The notes beneath the pieces are model-generated. The model was given only the letters and a program-made list of their open reading frames with translations, searched no databases and was not told the DNA's origin. From an uncultured Campylobacter sp. (GTDB lineage: Bacteria; Campylobacterota; Campylobacteria; Campylobacterales; Campylobacteraceae): a stretch of 64,000 nucleotides of DNA. A program made the translations under genes and the position numbers. Where the stretch lies: contig NZ_CAKZTI010000036.1 of NCBI RefSeq assembly GCF_937921625.1, positions 1 to 64,000 of the forward strand, written 5' to 3'. Shown here one piece after another: positions 26,144 to 34,214 of the stretch (the stretch's first letter is position 1; every line of letters begins with the position of its first letter).

Positions 26144-26809
26144 TTATTCTGCCTGCGCTGCGGCAATGACTGCACTAGGCTTGGACAGCTCTCCGTTTTC
26201 GGTTTTGACGGTGATGCGGTATTCGTATCCTTCGCCGTAATCGATATTGTCGATATATTCAGCACTAAGTCTGCCGCGAACCTCTTTAATCGTGCTCCAC
26301 GACTCGCCTCCCTTAGGACGGCGCTCGATGAGATAGGAGCTTACGCGAAGATCCGGATGCGGGCGCCAGATGATCTTAACGCGGCCCGGAAGTCCGTAGA
26401 TCGCCTGCGCAAACGGCACGGACTCTAACATCTTCGCCGTGCTTGCGATAGCGACCGGAGAAGGAGCCGAAACGCCCTTGGCGCCGTATGTGCGCACCGT
26501 GTATTTATACGAAGTGCCCGGCTGCAGCCTCGTATCTACGTAGTGAGTGGAGTATGGATCTGCGATGGTGGCGATCTTTTTGGCTTCGCCGCCGCTTGCA
26601 GGCGCGCGATAAACGACAAAGCCCAACACGGCGGTATTTGAGTCGTATCTAGGCCACTCAAGCCCGATCTCATTGTCGCTCGCGATCGTCCTAACCCCCT
26701 CTACGCGCGGCAGGCTCTCGTCGCTTGCACTAGGCGCGCTAGACATAGCGCAACCACCCGCTAATATCGCTAAAGTAGCGCTCAACGTTAGTCGGTAAAA
26801 TTTTTTCAT
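26144..26809 (-). CDS. flpA: Fibronectin type III lipoprotein (FlpA-like)
   Basis: A 221-residue lipoprotein with signal peptide and lipobox LAGGC (lipid-bearing Cys about residue 20) and two FN3 domains (about 35-128 and 130-218), with typical YKYTVRTYGAKG and YEYRITVKTENG strands. Its position between trmB and rluD is that of flpA in C. jejuni, an outer-membrane fibronectin-binding adhesin. That protein is about 410 residues with three FN3 domains, so this version is shorter. An alternative ATG at 26818 is equally possible (AAAAGG six bases before it). The 5' end overlaps the 3' end of rluD by about 70-80 bases in another frame. Confidence 0.82.
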   Translation of the reverse strand: MKKFYRLTLSATLAILAGGCAMSSAPSASDESLPRVEGVRTIASDNEIGLEWPRYDSNTAVLGFVVYRAPASGGEAKKIATIADPYSTHYVDTRLQPGTSYKYTVRTYGAKGVSAPSPVAIASTAKMLESVPFAQAIYGLPGRVKIIWRPHPDLRVSSYLIERRPKGGESWSTIKEVRGRLSAEYIDNIDYGEGYEYRITVKTENGELSKPSAVIAAAQAE

Positions 26810-28364
26810 AAATTTCATCCTTTACCTTTTGATTTGTCGTAAAATTTAGAAATTCGCTCGGCAAGCCCGCGCAAATTTTCACCTCTTTGCCGCTTCGCGG
26901 ATGGATGAAATAGAGCAAATAGGCATGGAGCAAAATCCTGCTAATTTTAGCGTTTTCGCTCTTAAATCCGTATAAATGATCGCCCAAAATGTGCCGATTT
27001 ATCGAGCTTAAATGCACGCGGATCTGATGCGTGCGACCCGTGAAGAGCTTCGCCGCGACGAGATTGAAGTTCTTTAGACTTATCGGTGGCAGAATTTGGT
27101 TTTGAGCGGGATTTTTAAAATTTAAAACTTTATTCTCGGTGCGGCGGGCGGCTTTGGTTTGATCCACACTCATTTTGGCGGTTAAAATTTTATCTGCGTT
27201 ATCCGCGCGGCTGCTTGGAATTTTATCTACGCTTTGGATCGGAATTTTATCCACGCTCCGCATGCAGTTATTTGAAATTTCGTCCGCGTTATCCGCGCCT
27301 GCGTAGTCGTTTAAAATTTTATCCATGCCCGCGTTCTTGCTCGCGCTTGCGTCGGTAGTCGAAATTTTATCTGCGCTCGCAGTTGGGTCTGCATTTAAAA
27401 TTTCATTCCCGCGCTCGCTTGCGTCGGTTGCTAAAATTTTACTCGCATCTACGCCTTTGCTAGCGCTTAAAATTCTATCCCCGCCTGTGGACACGGCCGA
27501 AATTTTATCCGCATTACCAGTTAAAATTTTATCCGTAGCGTCGCCCAAAATTTTCTCTTCAGTCGAAATTCTACTTGCGCTTGCGTTCGCAGCCAAAATT
27601 TTATCGGCGGCTGAAGTTTTATCCGCCCCCGCGTTCTTATCGGCAGCTGTACTATCGCCCGCGTCCGCGCCTAAAATTTCATCGCACTTTTCGGCGGAGT
27701 TTTGAAGTTCCGTTAGTTCCGCGCCGCTTAAAATTTCATAAAACGCGCTCTTTGCATTGCGTCCGCCGGGCACGATCCCCATTTTTAGACGGTTTGCGGG
27801 GTTGCGAGAGATCGGGCGCTCGATCACGCAGGGCTCTTTCAGCGGCAGGTCGATGAGCGCGAGGTATATCCGCCCCATGCTTTTATCGCTTAGCTGCGCC
27901 GAGAGCGCGGCGTGCGCGGCGTTGTTTTTGGCGACGAGCAGGGCGCCGCTGGTGAGCTTATCCAGGCGGTGCACGATGCCCGCGCGAAGCTCGCCGCCGA
28001 GCGTAGAAAGCAGATAGCCGCGAGACTTGAGCCAATCCACGAGCGTGGGCTCTTTGACGCTTGCGGCGGGGTGAACGGTAAGGCCCGCGGGCTTATTTAC
28101 TACGAGCAGATCATCATCCTCGTATAAAATTTCAACGTCGAAGTTTAGCCTCTCCGCGCTCATTTGCTGCGGCGCGGGCGCGGGGTAGTAGATGTGTACG
28201 AGCTCGCCCGCAGATAGCTTGTAGCCGGGCTTAGTTTGCACGGCTCCGTCCACTCTGACTGCCGCGGATTTGATTAAGCTTGATATTTGGTTGCGCGAAA
28301 TTCTAAGCTGCGAGCTTAAAAAAACGTCGAGCCTTTCGCTGCATTGTGCTATTAGATTATCCAA
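26739..28364 (-). CDS. rluD: RluD-type 23S rRNA pseudouridine synthase with a ~210-residue insertion
   Basis: A 541-residue member of a family usually near 300-330 residues. It has an N-terminal S4 domain (about 8-60), VVNKPAGLTVHP (88-99), the catalytic GIVHRLDKLTSGALLVAKN (Asp about 135; the usual DTSG is LTSG), then KSAFYEIL. From about residue 218 to 428 the chain is Asp/Ala/Lys/Ile/Ser repeats, after which the normal fold resumes with NLVAAKLFTGRTHQIRVHLSSINRHILGDHLYG. The catalytic domain is complete around the insertion, so activity is plausible. The last ~30 codons overlap the start of the FN3 lipoprotein. Divergent from rodA. Confidence 0.92.
   Translation of the reverse strand: MDNLIAQCSERLDVFLSSQLRISRNQISSLIKSAAVRVDGAVQTKPGYKLSAGELVHIYYPAPAPQQMSAERLNFDVEILYEDDDLLVVNKPAGLTVHPAASVKEPTLVDWLKSRGYLLSTLGGELRAGIVHRLDKLTSGALLVAKNNAAHAALSAQLSDKSMGRIYLALIDLPLKEPCVIERPISRNPANRLKMGIVPGGRNAKSAFYEILSGAELTELQNSAEKCDEILGADAGDSTAADKNAGADKTSAADKILAANASASRISTEEKILGDATDKILTGNADKISAVSTGGDRILSASKGVDASKILATDASERGNEILNADPTASADKISTTDASASKNAGMDKILNDYAGADNADEISNNCMRSVDKIPIQSVDKIPSSRADNADKILTAKMSVDQTKAARRTENKVLNFKNPAQNQILPPISLKNFNLVAAKLFTGRTHQIRVHLSSINRHILGDHLYGFKSENAKISRILLHAYLLYFIHPRSGKEVKICAGLPSEFLNFTTNQKVKDEIYEKILPTNVERYFSDISGWLRYV
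27081..27713 (-). repeat. In-frame degenerate repeat in rluD built on AAAATTTTATC words
   Basis: On the plus strand the words (T/G)AAATTTTATC(C/T) or close variants recur about 16 times, at intervals mostly of 23-49 bases, separated by GC-rich spacers. All lie in the same reading frame, so the protein repeats DKIL, DKIS, DEIS, DKIP, NEIL and RIL every 8-16 residues. Copies have diverged, so this is not a simple tandem array. Confidence 0.88.
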
Positions 28365-28416
28365 ATTTATACCTTTTTTGGCTATTCTTACGTCAAAATT
28401 TTAATAGGATTAAGCG

Positions 28417-29523
28417 TTGTTTAAAATTGACAAAAAGATTTTAGCATATTTTGATTTCATTCAACCTTTTTTAATCGTGCCGATAGTGGTTTTTTCATAC
28501 GTTTTAATAAGCGAGGCAAACGACGTGCTGTCCTCGAAGCAGGTGGTTTATTTCGGCGTAGGATTTGCCGTTTTTACGCTGTTTTTTCTCTTTCCGATAC
28601 GCAAATTTTTATATCTCATACCGATATTTTATTGGATCAACATCATATTGCTGCTCAGCGTCGATTTTTTCGGCGTTAGCAAGCTAGGAGCAAGGCGCTG
28701 GCTGGAGATTCCTTTCGTGCATTTTACGCTGCAGCCCAGCGAGGTGATGAAGCCCGCGTTTATCCTGATGCTGATGTATCTGATACACAAAAATCCGCCG
28801 CCGAAAAACGGCTACGGGCTGAAGGATTTTTTGCGCCTTAGCTTTTACATACTTCTGCCTTTTGTTCTGATCGCAAAAGAGCCCGATCTAGGCACCGCCG
28901 CGATACTTTTTTTGACGGGATTTGCTATTCTTTTTATTATCGGCGTCGATAAAAAAATTTGGCTTACGCTGATCATCGTTTTTATGGCCAGCTCGCCGAT
29001 TTTGTACGAAAACATGCACGATTATCAAAAAAAGCGCATAGCCGATTTTATCAGCGAGGAGCCCAATTACCAGGTCAAGCAGGCGATCATCGCTATCGGA
29101 AACGGCGGCATCTACGGCAAGGATAAGGATGAAGCGACGCAGACGCACTTTAAATTTCTACCGATTGCGACGAGCGATTTTATCTTCGCTTACACGATCG
29201 AGCGCTTCGGCTTTGTAGGGGCTGCCGCGCTGATCGCGCTGTATGCGCTGCTGATACTGCATCTGCTGAGCCTAAACTACGACTTTAAGAGCGACTATCT
29301 GATACGGGTCTTTACGAGCGCGCTTGCCTCGCTCATCTTCATCTATACAGGCGTTAATATCTCGATGGTGGTGGGTTTCGCACCCGTCGTGGGCGTGCCG
29401 CTGCCGTTTTTCAGCTACGGCGGCAGCAGCTTCATCACATTTATGATCCTCTTTGGAATTTTGCAAAATTTGCTGACGTTTAGGATGAAGGATAACTACA
29501 AAACCTACAAGATCAGGATGTAA
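28417..29523 (+). CDS. rodA: Rod-shape determining protein RodA (SEDS glycosyltransferase)
   Basis: A 368-residue SEDS-family peptidoglycan polymerase of cell elongation, with ten predicted helices. Signature pieces are GARRWLEIPFVHFTLQPSEVMKPAFILML, KEPDLGTAAILFLTGFAILF (conserved Asp) and PVVGVPLPFFSYGGSSF. Start TTG at 28417 with AGGA 8 bases upstream. Its place beside rluD matches C. jejuni (mrdB). It is flanked on both sides by minus-strand genes, so transcribed alone. Confidence 0.94.
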   Translation: MFKIDKKILAYFDFIQPFLIVPIVVFSYVLISEANDVLSSKQVVYFGVGFAVFTLFFLFPIRKFLYLIPIFYWINIILLLSVDFFGVSKLGARRWLEIPFVHFTLQPSEVMKPAFILMLMYLIHKNPPPKNGYGLKDFLRLSFYILLPFVLIAKEPDLGTAAILFLTGFAILFIIGVDKKIWLTLIIVFMASSPILYENMHDYQKKRIADFISEEPNYQVKQAIIAIGNGGIYGKDKDEATQTHFKFLPIATSDFIFAYTIERFGFVGAAALIALYALLILHLLSLNYDFKSDYLIRVFTSALASLIFIYTGVNISMVVGFAPVVGVPLPFFSYGGSSFITFMILFGILQNLLTFRMKDNYKTYKIRM

Positions 29524-29626
29524 ATTTAGCCCGCACGGATAAATTTTGAAATTCTACAAAATCGCGCGAGGTTATTTTGAGCTTCTGGCGGTGAAATTTG
29601 AAGTAGGCGCTAAATTTTAAAGCTCG

Positions 29627-29953
29627 CTACAAAATCACGCCGATGCCGAGCGTAAATACCACCGCGAAAAAGGCGTATGTAAAGGCGAATTCTAAAGTTT
29701 GCGAATTAAAAAATCCATAGTACAAAACGCTCGTGAAAAATCCTCCCACGAAGGCTACGGCAAAGATCCCGATCCGCGCCGCGATGGGCCTTGCGCCGCA
29801 AAATTTGTACAAGTAAAAAACCCCGCAGAAGCTGATCGCAAACCAGATCATCGCAGGCACCGGCCCGCTTATGCGTGTCATGCCGAACAGATTGGCTAAA
29901 TTTAAAAGCAGCAAAAATATCACCGCAATCGCGATCAGAGCGGATTTGATCAT
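29627..29953 (-). CDS. Small membrane protein of unknown function
   Basis: A 108-residue protein with about four hydrophobic segments (1-24, 32-50, 60-80, 85-106) and almost no loops. No family recognised. Its ATG overlaps the stop of the upstream gene by 4 bases, which supports it being a real, coupled gene. Confidence 0.65.
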   Translation of the reverse strand: MIKSALIAIAVIFLLLLNLANLFGMTRISGPVPAMIWFAISFCGVFYLYKFCGARPIAARIGIFAVAFVGGFFTSVLYYGFFNSQTLEFAFTYAFFAVVFTLGIGVIL

Positions 29954-30354
29954 CTATCGCGCCTTGCGCCATCCGCGGAATTTTCGTTCGAGCCTAGCTT
30001 GGAATTTTCGCTGTCCTGATTGAAATTTTGCTCGGAATTTTCATCCGCGCTGCCATTTGAAATTTTAAAATTTTCGTCGGAATTTTCACCGGCGCGATGC
30101 GTAGAATTTTCACCGGCGCCACTTGCGAAATTTTCACCGAGGTCGCCATTAGAATTTAAAATTTCATCCTCGCTTTGAGAATTTGAAATTTCACCGCCGC
30201 TTTTAAAGTTTAAAATTTCATCCGCCGTAGCATCTTTGCTTTGCGGATCCTGCGCCTCTTTTGCGCCGCCGAAACCCGCGTCTTTTAAATTTTCGCTCTC
30301 GTTGCCGTCTAAATTTTTAGAGCTCTCGTCCGCAGAATTTTCATAAATTTTATT
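29950..30354 (-). repeat. In-frame AAATTT-word repeat forming a protein tail
   Basis: About 400 bases in which GAATTTTCxxC and TAAAATTTCATC words recur. In frame they give ENS, EN(F/L) and DEIL/GEIS peptides like those of the rluD and trmB insertions. Confidence 0.75.
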
Positions 30355-30684
30355 TGAAAACCTTTTGTGCCTGATCTGTAGATAAAAGACGAAGGCGACG
30401 AACGCTACCGCCGTAATCGCGATGTAGTAGCGGTTTTCAAAGAGCAGCACGCCCTCTACCAGCCCCGAAAACAGCGCCAGCAGCGAGGCTGTAAGAAACG
30501 GGAAGCGCACGAGCTCCTTTTCGCCGATCGCTAAGGCGATGAGCGCGACGCCGAATATCGTGGCGTTTAGCAGCGCGCCTAGGACTTTGATTTCGGCAAA
30601 AAGGCTCGGATTGACGCGCGAAGTGACGTAGAGTGCGAGCACGACGGCTGCGAAAAGCAGGATCAAAAATACGATTTTTTTCAT
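29950..30684 (-). CDS. Membrane protein with Asn/Ser/Glu-rich tail, unknown function
   Basis: A 244-residue protein: four hydrophobic helices (about 3-22, 31-53, 60-82, 86-103), a basic stop (QIRHKRFSNK), then about 130 residues of low-complexity acidic, Asn/Ser-rich sequence with DEILNFKSGGEIS, DEILNSNG, GENS and DENF motifs. The DNA of the tail repeats AAAATTTCA and GAATTTTC words at 15-35-base spacing, as in rluD. The membrane part may be a small conserved protein to which a tail was added. It overlaps the next gene by ATGA. Confidence 0.65.
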   Translation of the reverse strand: MKKIVFLILLFAAVVLALYVTSRVNPSLFAEIKVLGALLNATIFGVALIALAIGEKELVRFPFLTASLLALFSGLVEGVLLFENRYYIAITAVAFVAFVFYLQIRHKRFSNKIYENSADESSKNLDGNESENLKDAGFGGAKEAQDPQSKDATADEILNFKSGGEISNSQSEDEILNSNGDLGENFASGAGENSTHRAGENSDENFKISNGSADENSEQNFNQDSENSKLGSNENSADGARRDR

Positions 30685-31342
30685 TTTGGACCTTTTAAAT
30701 TTTATCTTTAAATTTACGATTCAGCTGCGCCCCTTCATACGCATAGAGCGCAGGCATCGACGTATCGCAACTGCCGTGTTCGCGGCATTATGTAAACATC
30801 GCCGCTCTGCGAACATGGCACGAAATTTCAGGACGCCGTTAAGCGCGGCTAGAGCGATACACATACTCATGACTTAAAGCGCAATTCTAATTGTGCGGAC
30901 GCGGTTTGAAACACGACTTGCGTTAGTGCGACAAAATCGCTATTTTTGCGCGACTTAAATGCGATTCTGTCGGTAAATTTTACCGCCAGCCGCACTCTGC
31001 TGAGCAAGTGGAGCCAAGTCCGTGCTTTAAAATTTTACCGCCAGCTGCGCTAAAAATTCCGCGTCTAAGCCGTATATATCTCTAGCTCGTGGCGCCGCAA
31101 GACGCTCCGCAAAATTTACCTGCTCGTAGTAAATATTTGGCACGCGAGCGAATTTTGCATGCAAGCGCCGCGCGTTTTACTTTAAATTTAGCGCGGTGGG
31201 TTTTAAAATTTTAAATTTACCGCCTCCACACTCTGTTTATCCGCAAGAGCTATCGTGCCCGCTAAACTATATCCACGGAGCAAATTTCGCGCCGAAATAA
31301 AATTTTATCCCGCTTGTAAAATACGTAGCGCGTAAAATTTCA
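30685..31342. other. Gene-free region
   Basis: About 660 bases between two minus-strand genes. A 60-codon frame at the left has no RBS support. The rest is AAATTT/TAAAATTTTA words in GC-rich spacers. No tRNA, terminator or known RNA was recognised. Confidence 0.5.
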
Positions 31343-33142
31343 TCACTTGTTTTTCTGAAAGTACGCGTCCACGCCGTTTGCGATGCCCTGTGCGATGCGA
31401 TCCTGATAGGCGCTTTTGCCTAAATTTTTACCCTCCTGCGGGTGCGTGATGTAGCCGATCTCCACGAGCACCGCGGGCATCGTAGCGCCCACCAGCACCC
31501 AAAATGGCGCCTCGCGCACGCCTCCGTCCTTGCTCGCGAAGCTTTTTTTGACCGAGCTGAGCATATAGCTTTGAATGTCGATGGCAAGCTTGTTTGAGGA
31601 GATTATTTTCTCGCGATTTAAGAAATTGAGGAAGGTCTGCTTCGAGAAGGTATTCATATCCTCCAAATCGCCCCTGTTTTCGAGCGCGGCGGCGTTTTTA
31701 CTGCGCTCGCTTCTAGCCGGGCTTAAGAAAAAGGTCTCCACGCCGCTCATTTTAAGTGCTGAGCTAGCGTTAGGAGCGGCATTTGCGTGGATCGAAATAA
31801 ACATATCGGCGTTCTTTTTGCCGGCAAATATCGTGCGCGACCTTAAATTTATAAAAACGTCGGTGCTGCGCGTATAAAGCACCTTATAGCCGCGTTTCTG
31901 AAGCAATGCGCCGAGTTTTTTGGATGTGGCAAGCACGACGTTTTTTTCCTTCAGCCCGTTTCCGACTGCGCCCGAATCGCTACCGCCGTGACCTGGATCG
32001 ATTACGATGAGCTTGCCCTTGGTGGATTTGTAAATTTTACCGGCGGCTACGGACGCGGTTTTGGCACCTTGCGAATCATCTATTGTGCTGATTTGCGGCT
32101 CGCTATCTTGCTCGCGTTCGCGCTTGCGCCCTGATTTTTGATCCTTGTTTTTTTCTGCGCGCGCAGATTTTGCGGCTTTTAAGCCTTCAGCCGTACTTAA
32201 AATCATCATATTGCCGTTAATTTCTACGTTTGCGTTGAATTCTTTCGAGTCGCTAAGTACGATGCGCACGGTCTTGTCGTTGTATTGCGAGACGCGTACA
32301 TCGCTAACGAAGCTATCTTTAAGCCGTGTTTTTTGTGACTTTTGCCGCGCGCTAAAATCAATCACGAAGCGAAAATTATCGCTACTTGCGATCGTAAAAT
32401 CTTTATAATCGCCGCGCTTTAGATCGCGGTTAAACTCAAGCACGATCTCGTTTTTATCGCCGCGCAGAGAATTTAGCGCAAGCTTGGCGTTTTTGTCCGC
32501 TTTTTTGACGCTGCTTTTTCTAAGCTCGCTGCTTTGATCCGCGCCGCCATCGTCTTCGTCTTGTGCGGTTGCATCCCCGCCGCCATCGTCCTCTTGGGCG
32601 TCTACGACCTCGTCAGCGCCGACCGGTCTAGTCGAGCGTAAAAACTCCAAATCCTCGCTAGATAGCGAGCTTAGATCGGCTTTTTCTGGCGCGCGTATCT
32701 TTTTAAGATTTTTGGAAGTGGAATTTTTTGAATTCTTAGAATTTTTAGAGGCGGAGGCTTTGGGGCTATGCGCTAAATTTGAAGCGTTTTTCTCGTCCGA
32801 GCTTTTGGAATTTTTTGCGTTTTCATCTTTGAGCTTTTTAGAATTCGTGCTGCTATCGCTTGCTTTGCCCTGTAATTTGGCTAGTGCAGATTCATAAGGC
32901 GAGGAATCAAGCCCTAAATTTTTCGAGCTATAAACCAGCCTCTTTAGCGCTTTGATGCGGACCTCTTTATCGGACGCGCCTTGGTAAAGCGATTTTAGCT
33001 CCTTGTGCAGCGAGCGCTTGTAATTTGGCGTCGCTACGATGAAATCCTTGTCGAATTTCGCAAAAAACGCCTCACTGGAAGCTCCAAACGCCAATACGTA
33101 GCTAAAAGCCGCGATTAGAAAAATTTTAACTATCTTCGCCAT
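31343..33142 (-). CDS. amiA: N-acetylmuramoyl-L-alanine amidase
   Basis: A 599-residue periplasmic amidase cutting the stem peptide from MurNAc, needed for daughter-cell separation. It has a signal peptide (1-20), an N-terminal helical part, a Ser/Asn/Lys-rich linker (about 92-215), an AMIN domain (about 222-318), a second basic linker, and an Amidase_3 domain (about 377-595). Zinc ligands are DPGHGG (His385), Glu399 and SIHANA (His452), with catalytic Glu561 in VLVEIGYITH. Being an AmiA/B type it should depend on an EnvC-like activator, encoded at 21120-22502. Its start overlaps the end of the upstream nitronate monooxygenase gene by 17 bases. Last gene of the pyrH operon. Confidence 0.93.
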   Translation of the reverse strand: MAKIVKIFLIAAFSYVLAFGASSEAFFAKFDKDFIVATPNYKRSLHKELKSLYQGASDKEVRIKALKRLVYSSKNLGLDSSPYESALAKLQGKASDSSTNSKKLKDENAKNSKSSDEKNASNLAHSPKASASKNSKNSKNSTSKNLKKIRAPEKADLSSLSSEDLEFLRSTRPVGADEVVDAQEDDGGGDATAQDEDDGGADQSSELRKSSVKKADKNAKLALNSLRGDKNEIVLEFNRDLKRGDYKDFTIASSDNFRFVIDFSARQKSQKTRLKDSFVSDVRVSQYNDKTVRIVLSDSKEFNANVEINGNMMILSTAEGLKAAKSARAEKNKDQKSGRKREREQDSEPQISTIDDSQGAKTASVAAGKIYKSTKGKLIVIDPGHGGSDSGAVGNGLKEKNVVLATSKKLGALLQKRGYKVLYTRSTDVFINLRSRTIFAGKKNADMFISIHANAAPNASSALKMSGVETFFLSPARSERSKNAAALENRGDLEDMNTFSKQTFLNFLNREKIISSNKLAIDIQSYMLSSVKKSFASKDGGVREAPFWVLVGATMPAVLVEIGYITHPQEGKNLGKSAYQDRIAQGIANGVDAYFQKNK

Positions 33143-34214
33143 TTACAAGTTTTTCTATCAATTCCTTCACGGATATTATTTCGTTTAATCGCCAGCCGTT
33201 TGCGCCGGTAAAAAACAGACCGCTTTGCGTTTTGCCCAGATATGCGTCGCTTAGGCGGTCGGCGATGCAGTATCCTACGGCGTTAGCGCCTTTGCCACGC
33301 TCGCATGGGCTTACGCAGTTGCTGATACAGCGGATCTTAGGCGCCGTGCCTGCGGCGATCATATCTTGCAGATTGGTATGAATGCCGCGTGCAGGATAGC
33401 CTACGGGCGATTTTAGAAGCCGGATGTCCTCTTTTTTTGCGTTAAGAAGTACCTGCTTAAATTCCTCCGCGGCGTCGCATTCAAAGGTGCCGATGAAGCG
33501 CGTACCCATCTGCACGCCATCCGCGCCCAAAGATTTCACGCGATCGATGTCGGTTTTATCCCAAATTCCGCCTGCGACAAATAGCGGGAAGCTGCCCCAT
33601 TGCGAGATTTCCGCTTTTACTTGCGGGATTAGATTATCCAGCGCAAACGCCGGATCGCCGCACTGCTCGTAGGTAAAACCCTGATGCCCGCCGCTAAGAG
33701 GGCCCTCAAGCACTACGGCGTCGGGAATTCTGTCGTAGCGCTGCTTCCAGCGTTTGGCGATGATCTTAAGAGCCTTGGCGGAGGAGACGATGGGCACGAG
33801 CGCGACGTCCGGGAAATCGGCCGTAAATTCCGGCAGATTGGTAGGAAGACCCGCGCCGCTTATGATGATGTCGATACCTGCCTCGCACGTGTCGCGCACG
33901 ATGCGTTCGTAGTCGTTCGCTGCGCACATTACGTTCATCCCCAAAGGCGCATCGCCGCAAATTTTACGGGCGTTTTGTACGATGGCAAAAAGCGCCTCTT
34001 TGCTATAAAAATTCTCGCTTTGATATGGTCTGCCCTCGAGCGATTTTTTGGCAAATTTAAGATTTTCGTAATAGCCGGTGCCGACCGAGCTAATGACGCC
34101 TAGACAGCCGTTTAGGCTGACATTGCCGGCTAGCTTGTCCCAGCTGATACCAAGTCCCATGCCGCCTTGAATTATCGGGTGTGCAATCTCGTGTTTGCCT
34201 ATTTTTATACTCAT
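33126..34214 (-). CDS. Nitronate monooxygenase (2-nitropropane dioxygenase family)
   Basis: A 362-residue FMN-dependent TIM-barrel enzyme of the NPD family: IIQGGMGLGIS at the N-terminus, GAGLPTNLPEF, LEGPLSGGHQGF, FVAGGIWDKTDI, GADGVQMGTRFIGTFEC, and a C-terminal segment with a CISNCVSPCERG Cys cluster. In this family the FMN sits in the barrel and oxidises nitronates; some relatives are enoyl-ACP reductases (FabK-like), so the substrate is not certain. It lies between tyrS and amiA with 1-17 base overlaps, in the same order as in C. jejuni. Confidence 0.88.
   Translation of the reverse strand: MSIKIGKHEIAHPIIQGGMGLGISWDKLAGNVSLNGCLGVISSVGTGYYENLKFAKKSLEGRPYQSENFYSKEALFAIVQNARKICGDAPLGMNVMCAANDYERIVRDTCEAGIDIIISGAGLPTNLPEFTADFPDVALVPIVSSAKALKIIAKRWKQRYDRIPDAVVLEGPLSGGHQGFTYEQCGDPAFALDNLIPQVKAEISQWGSFPLFVAGGIWDKTDIDRVKSLGADGVQMGTRFIGTFECDAAEEFKQVLLNAKKEDIRLLKSPVGYPARGIHTNLQDMIAAGTAPKIRCISNCVSPCERGKGANAVGYCIADRLSDAYLGKTQSGLFFTGANGWRLNEIISVKELIEKLVNGEDS

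Noticed and set aside
27081..27713. CRISPR array suggested by evenly spaced AAAATTTTATC words
   Set aside because: Repeats are only ~10 bases, degenerate, unevenly spaced, and in frame inside rluD; no cas genes are present.
30685..31342. tRNA or small RNA gene in the gap before amiA
   Set aside because: No T-loop GTTCGAATC-type sequence, cloverleaf pairing or promoter-terminator pair was found.
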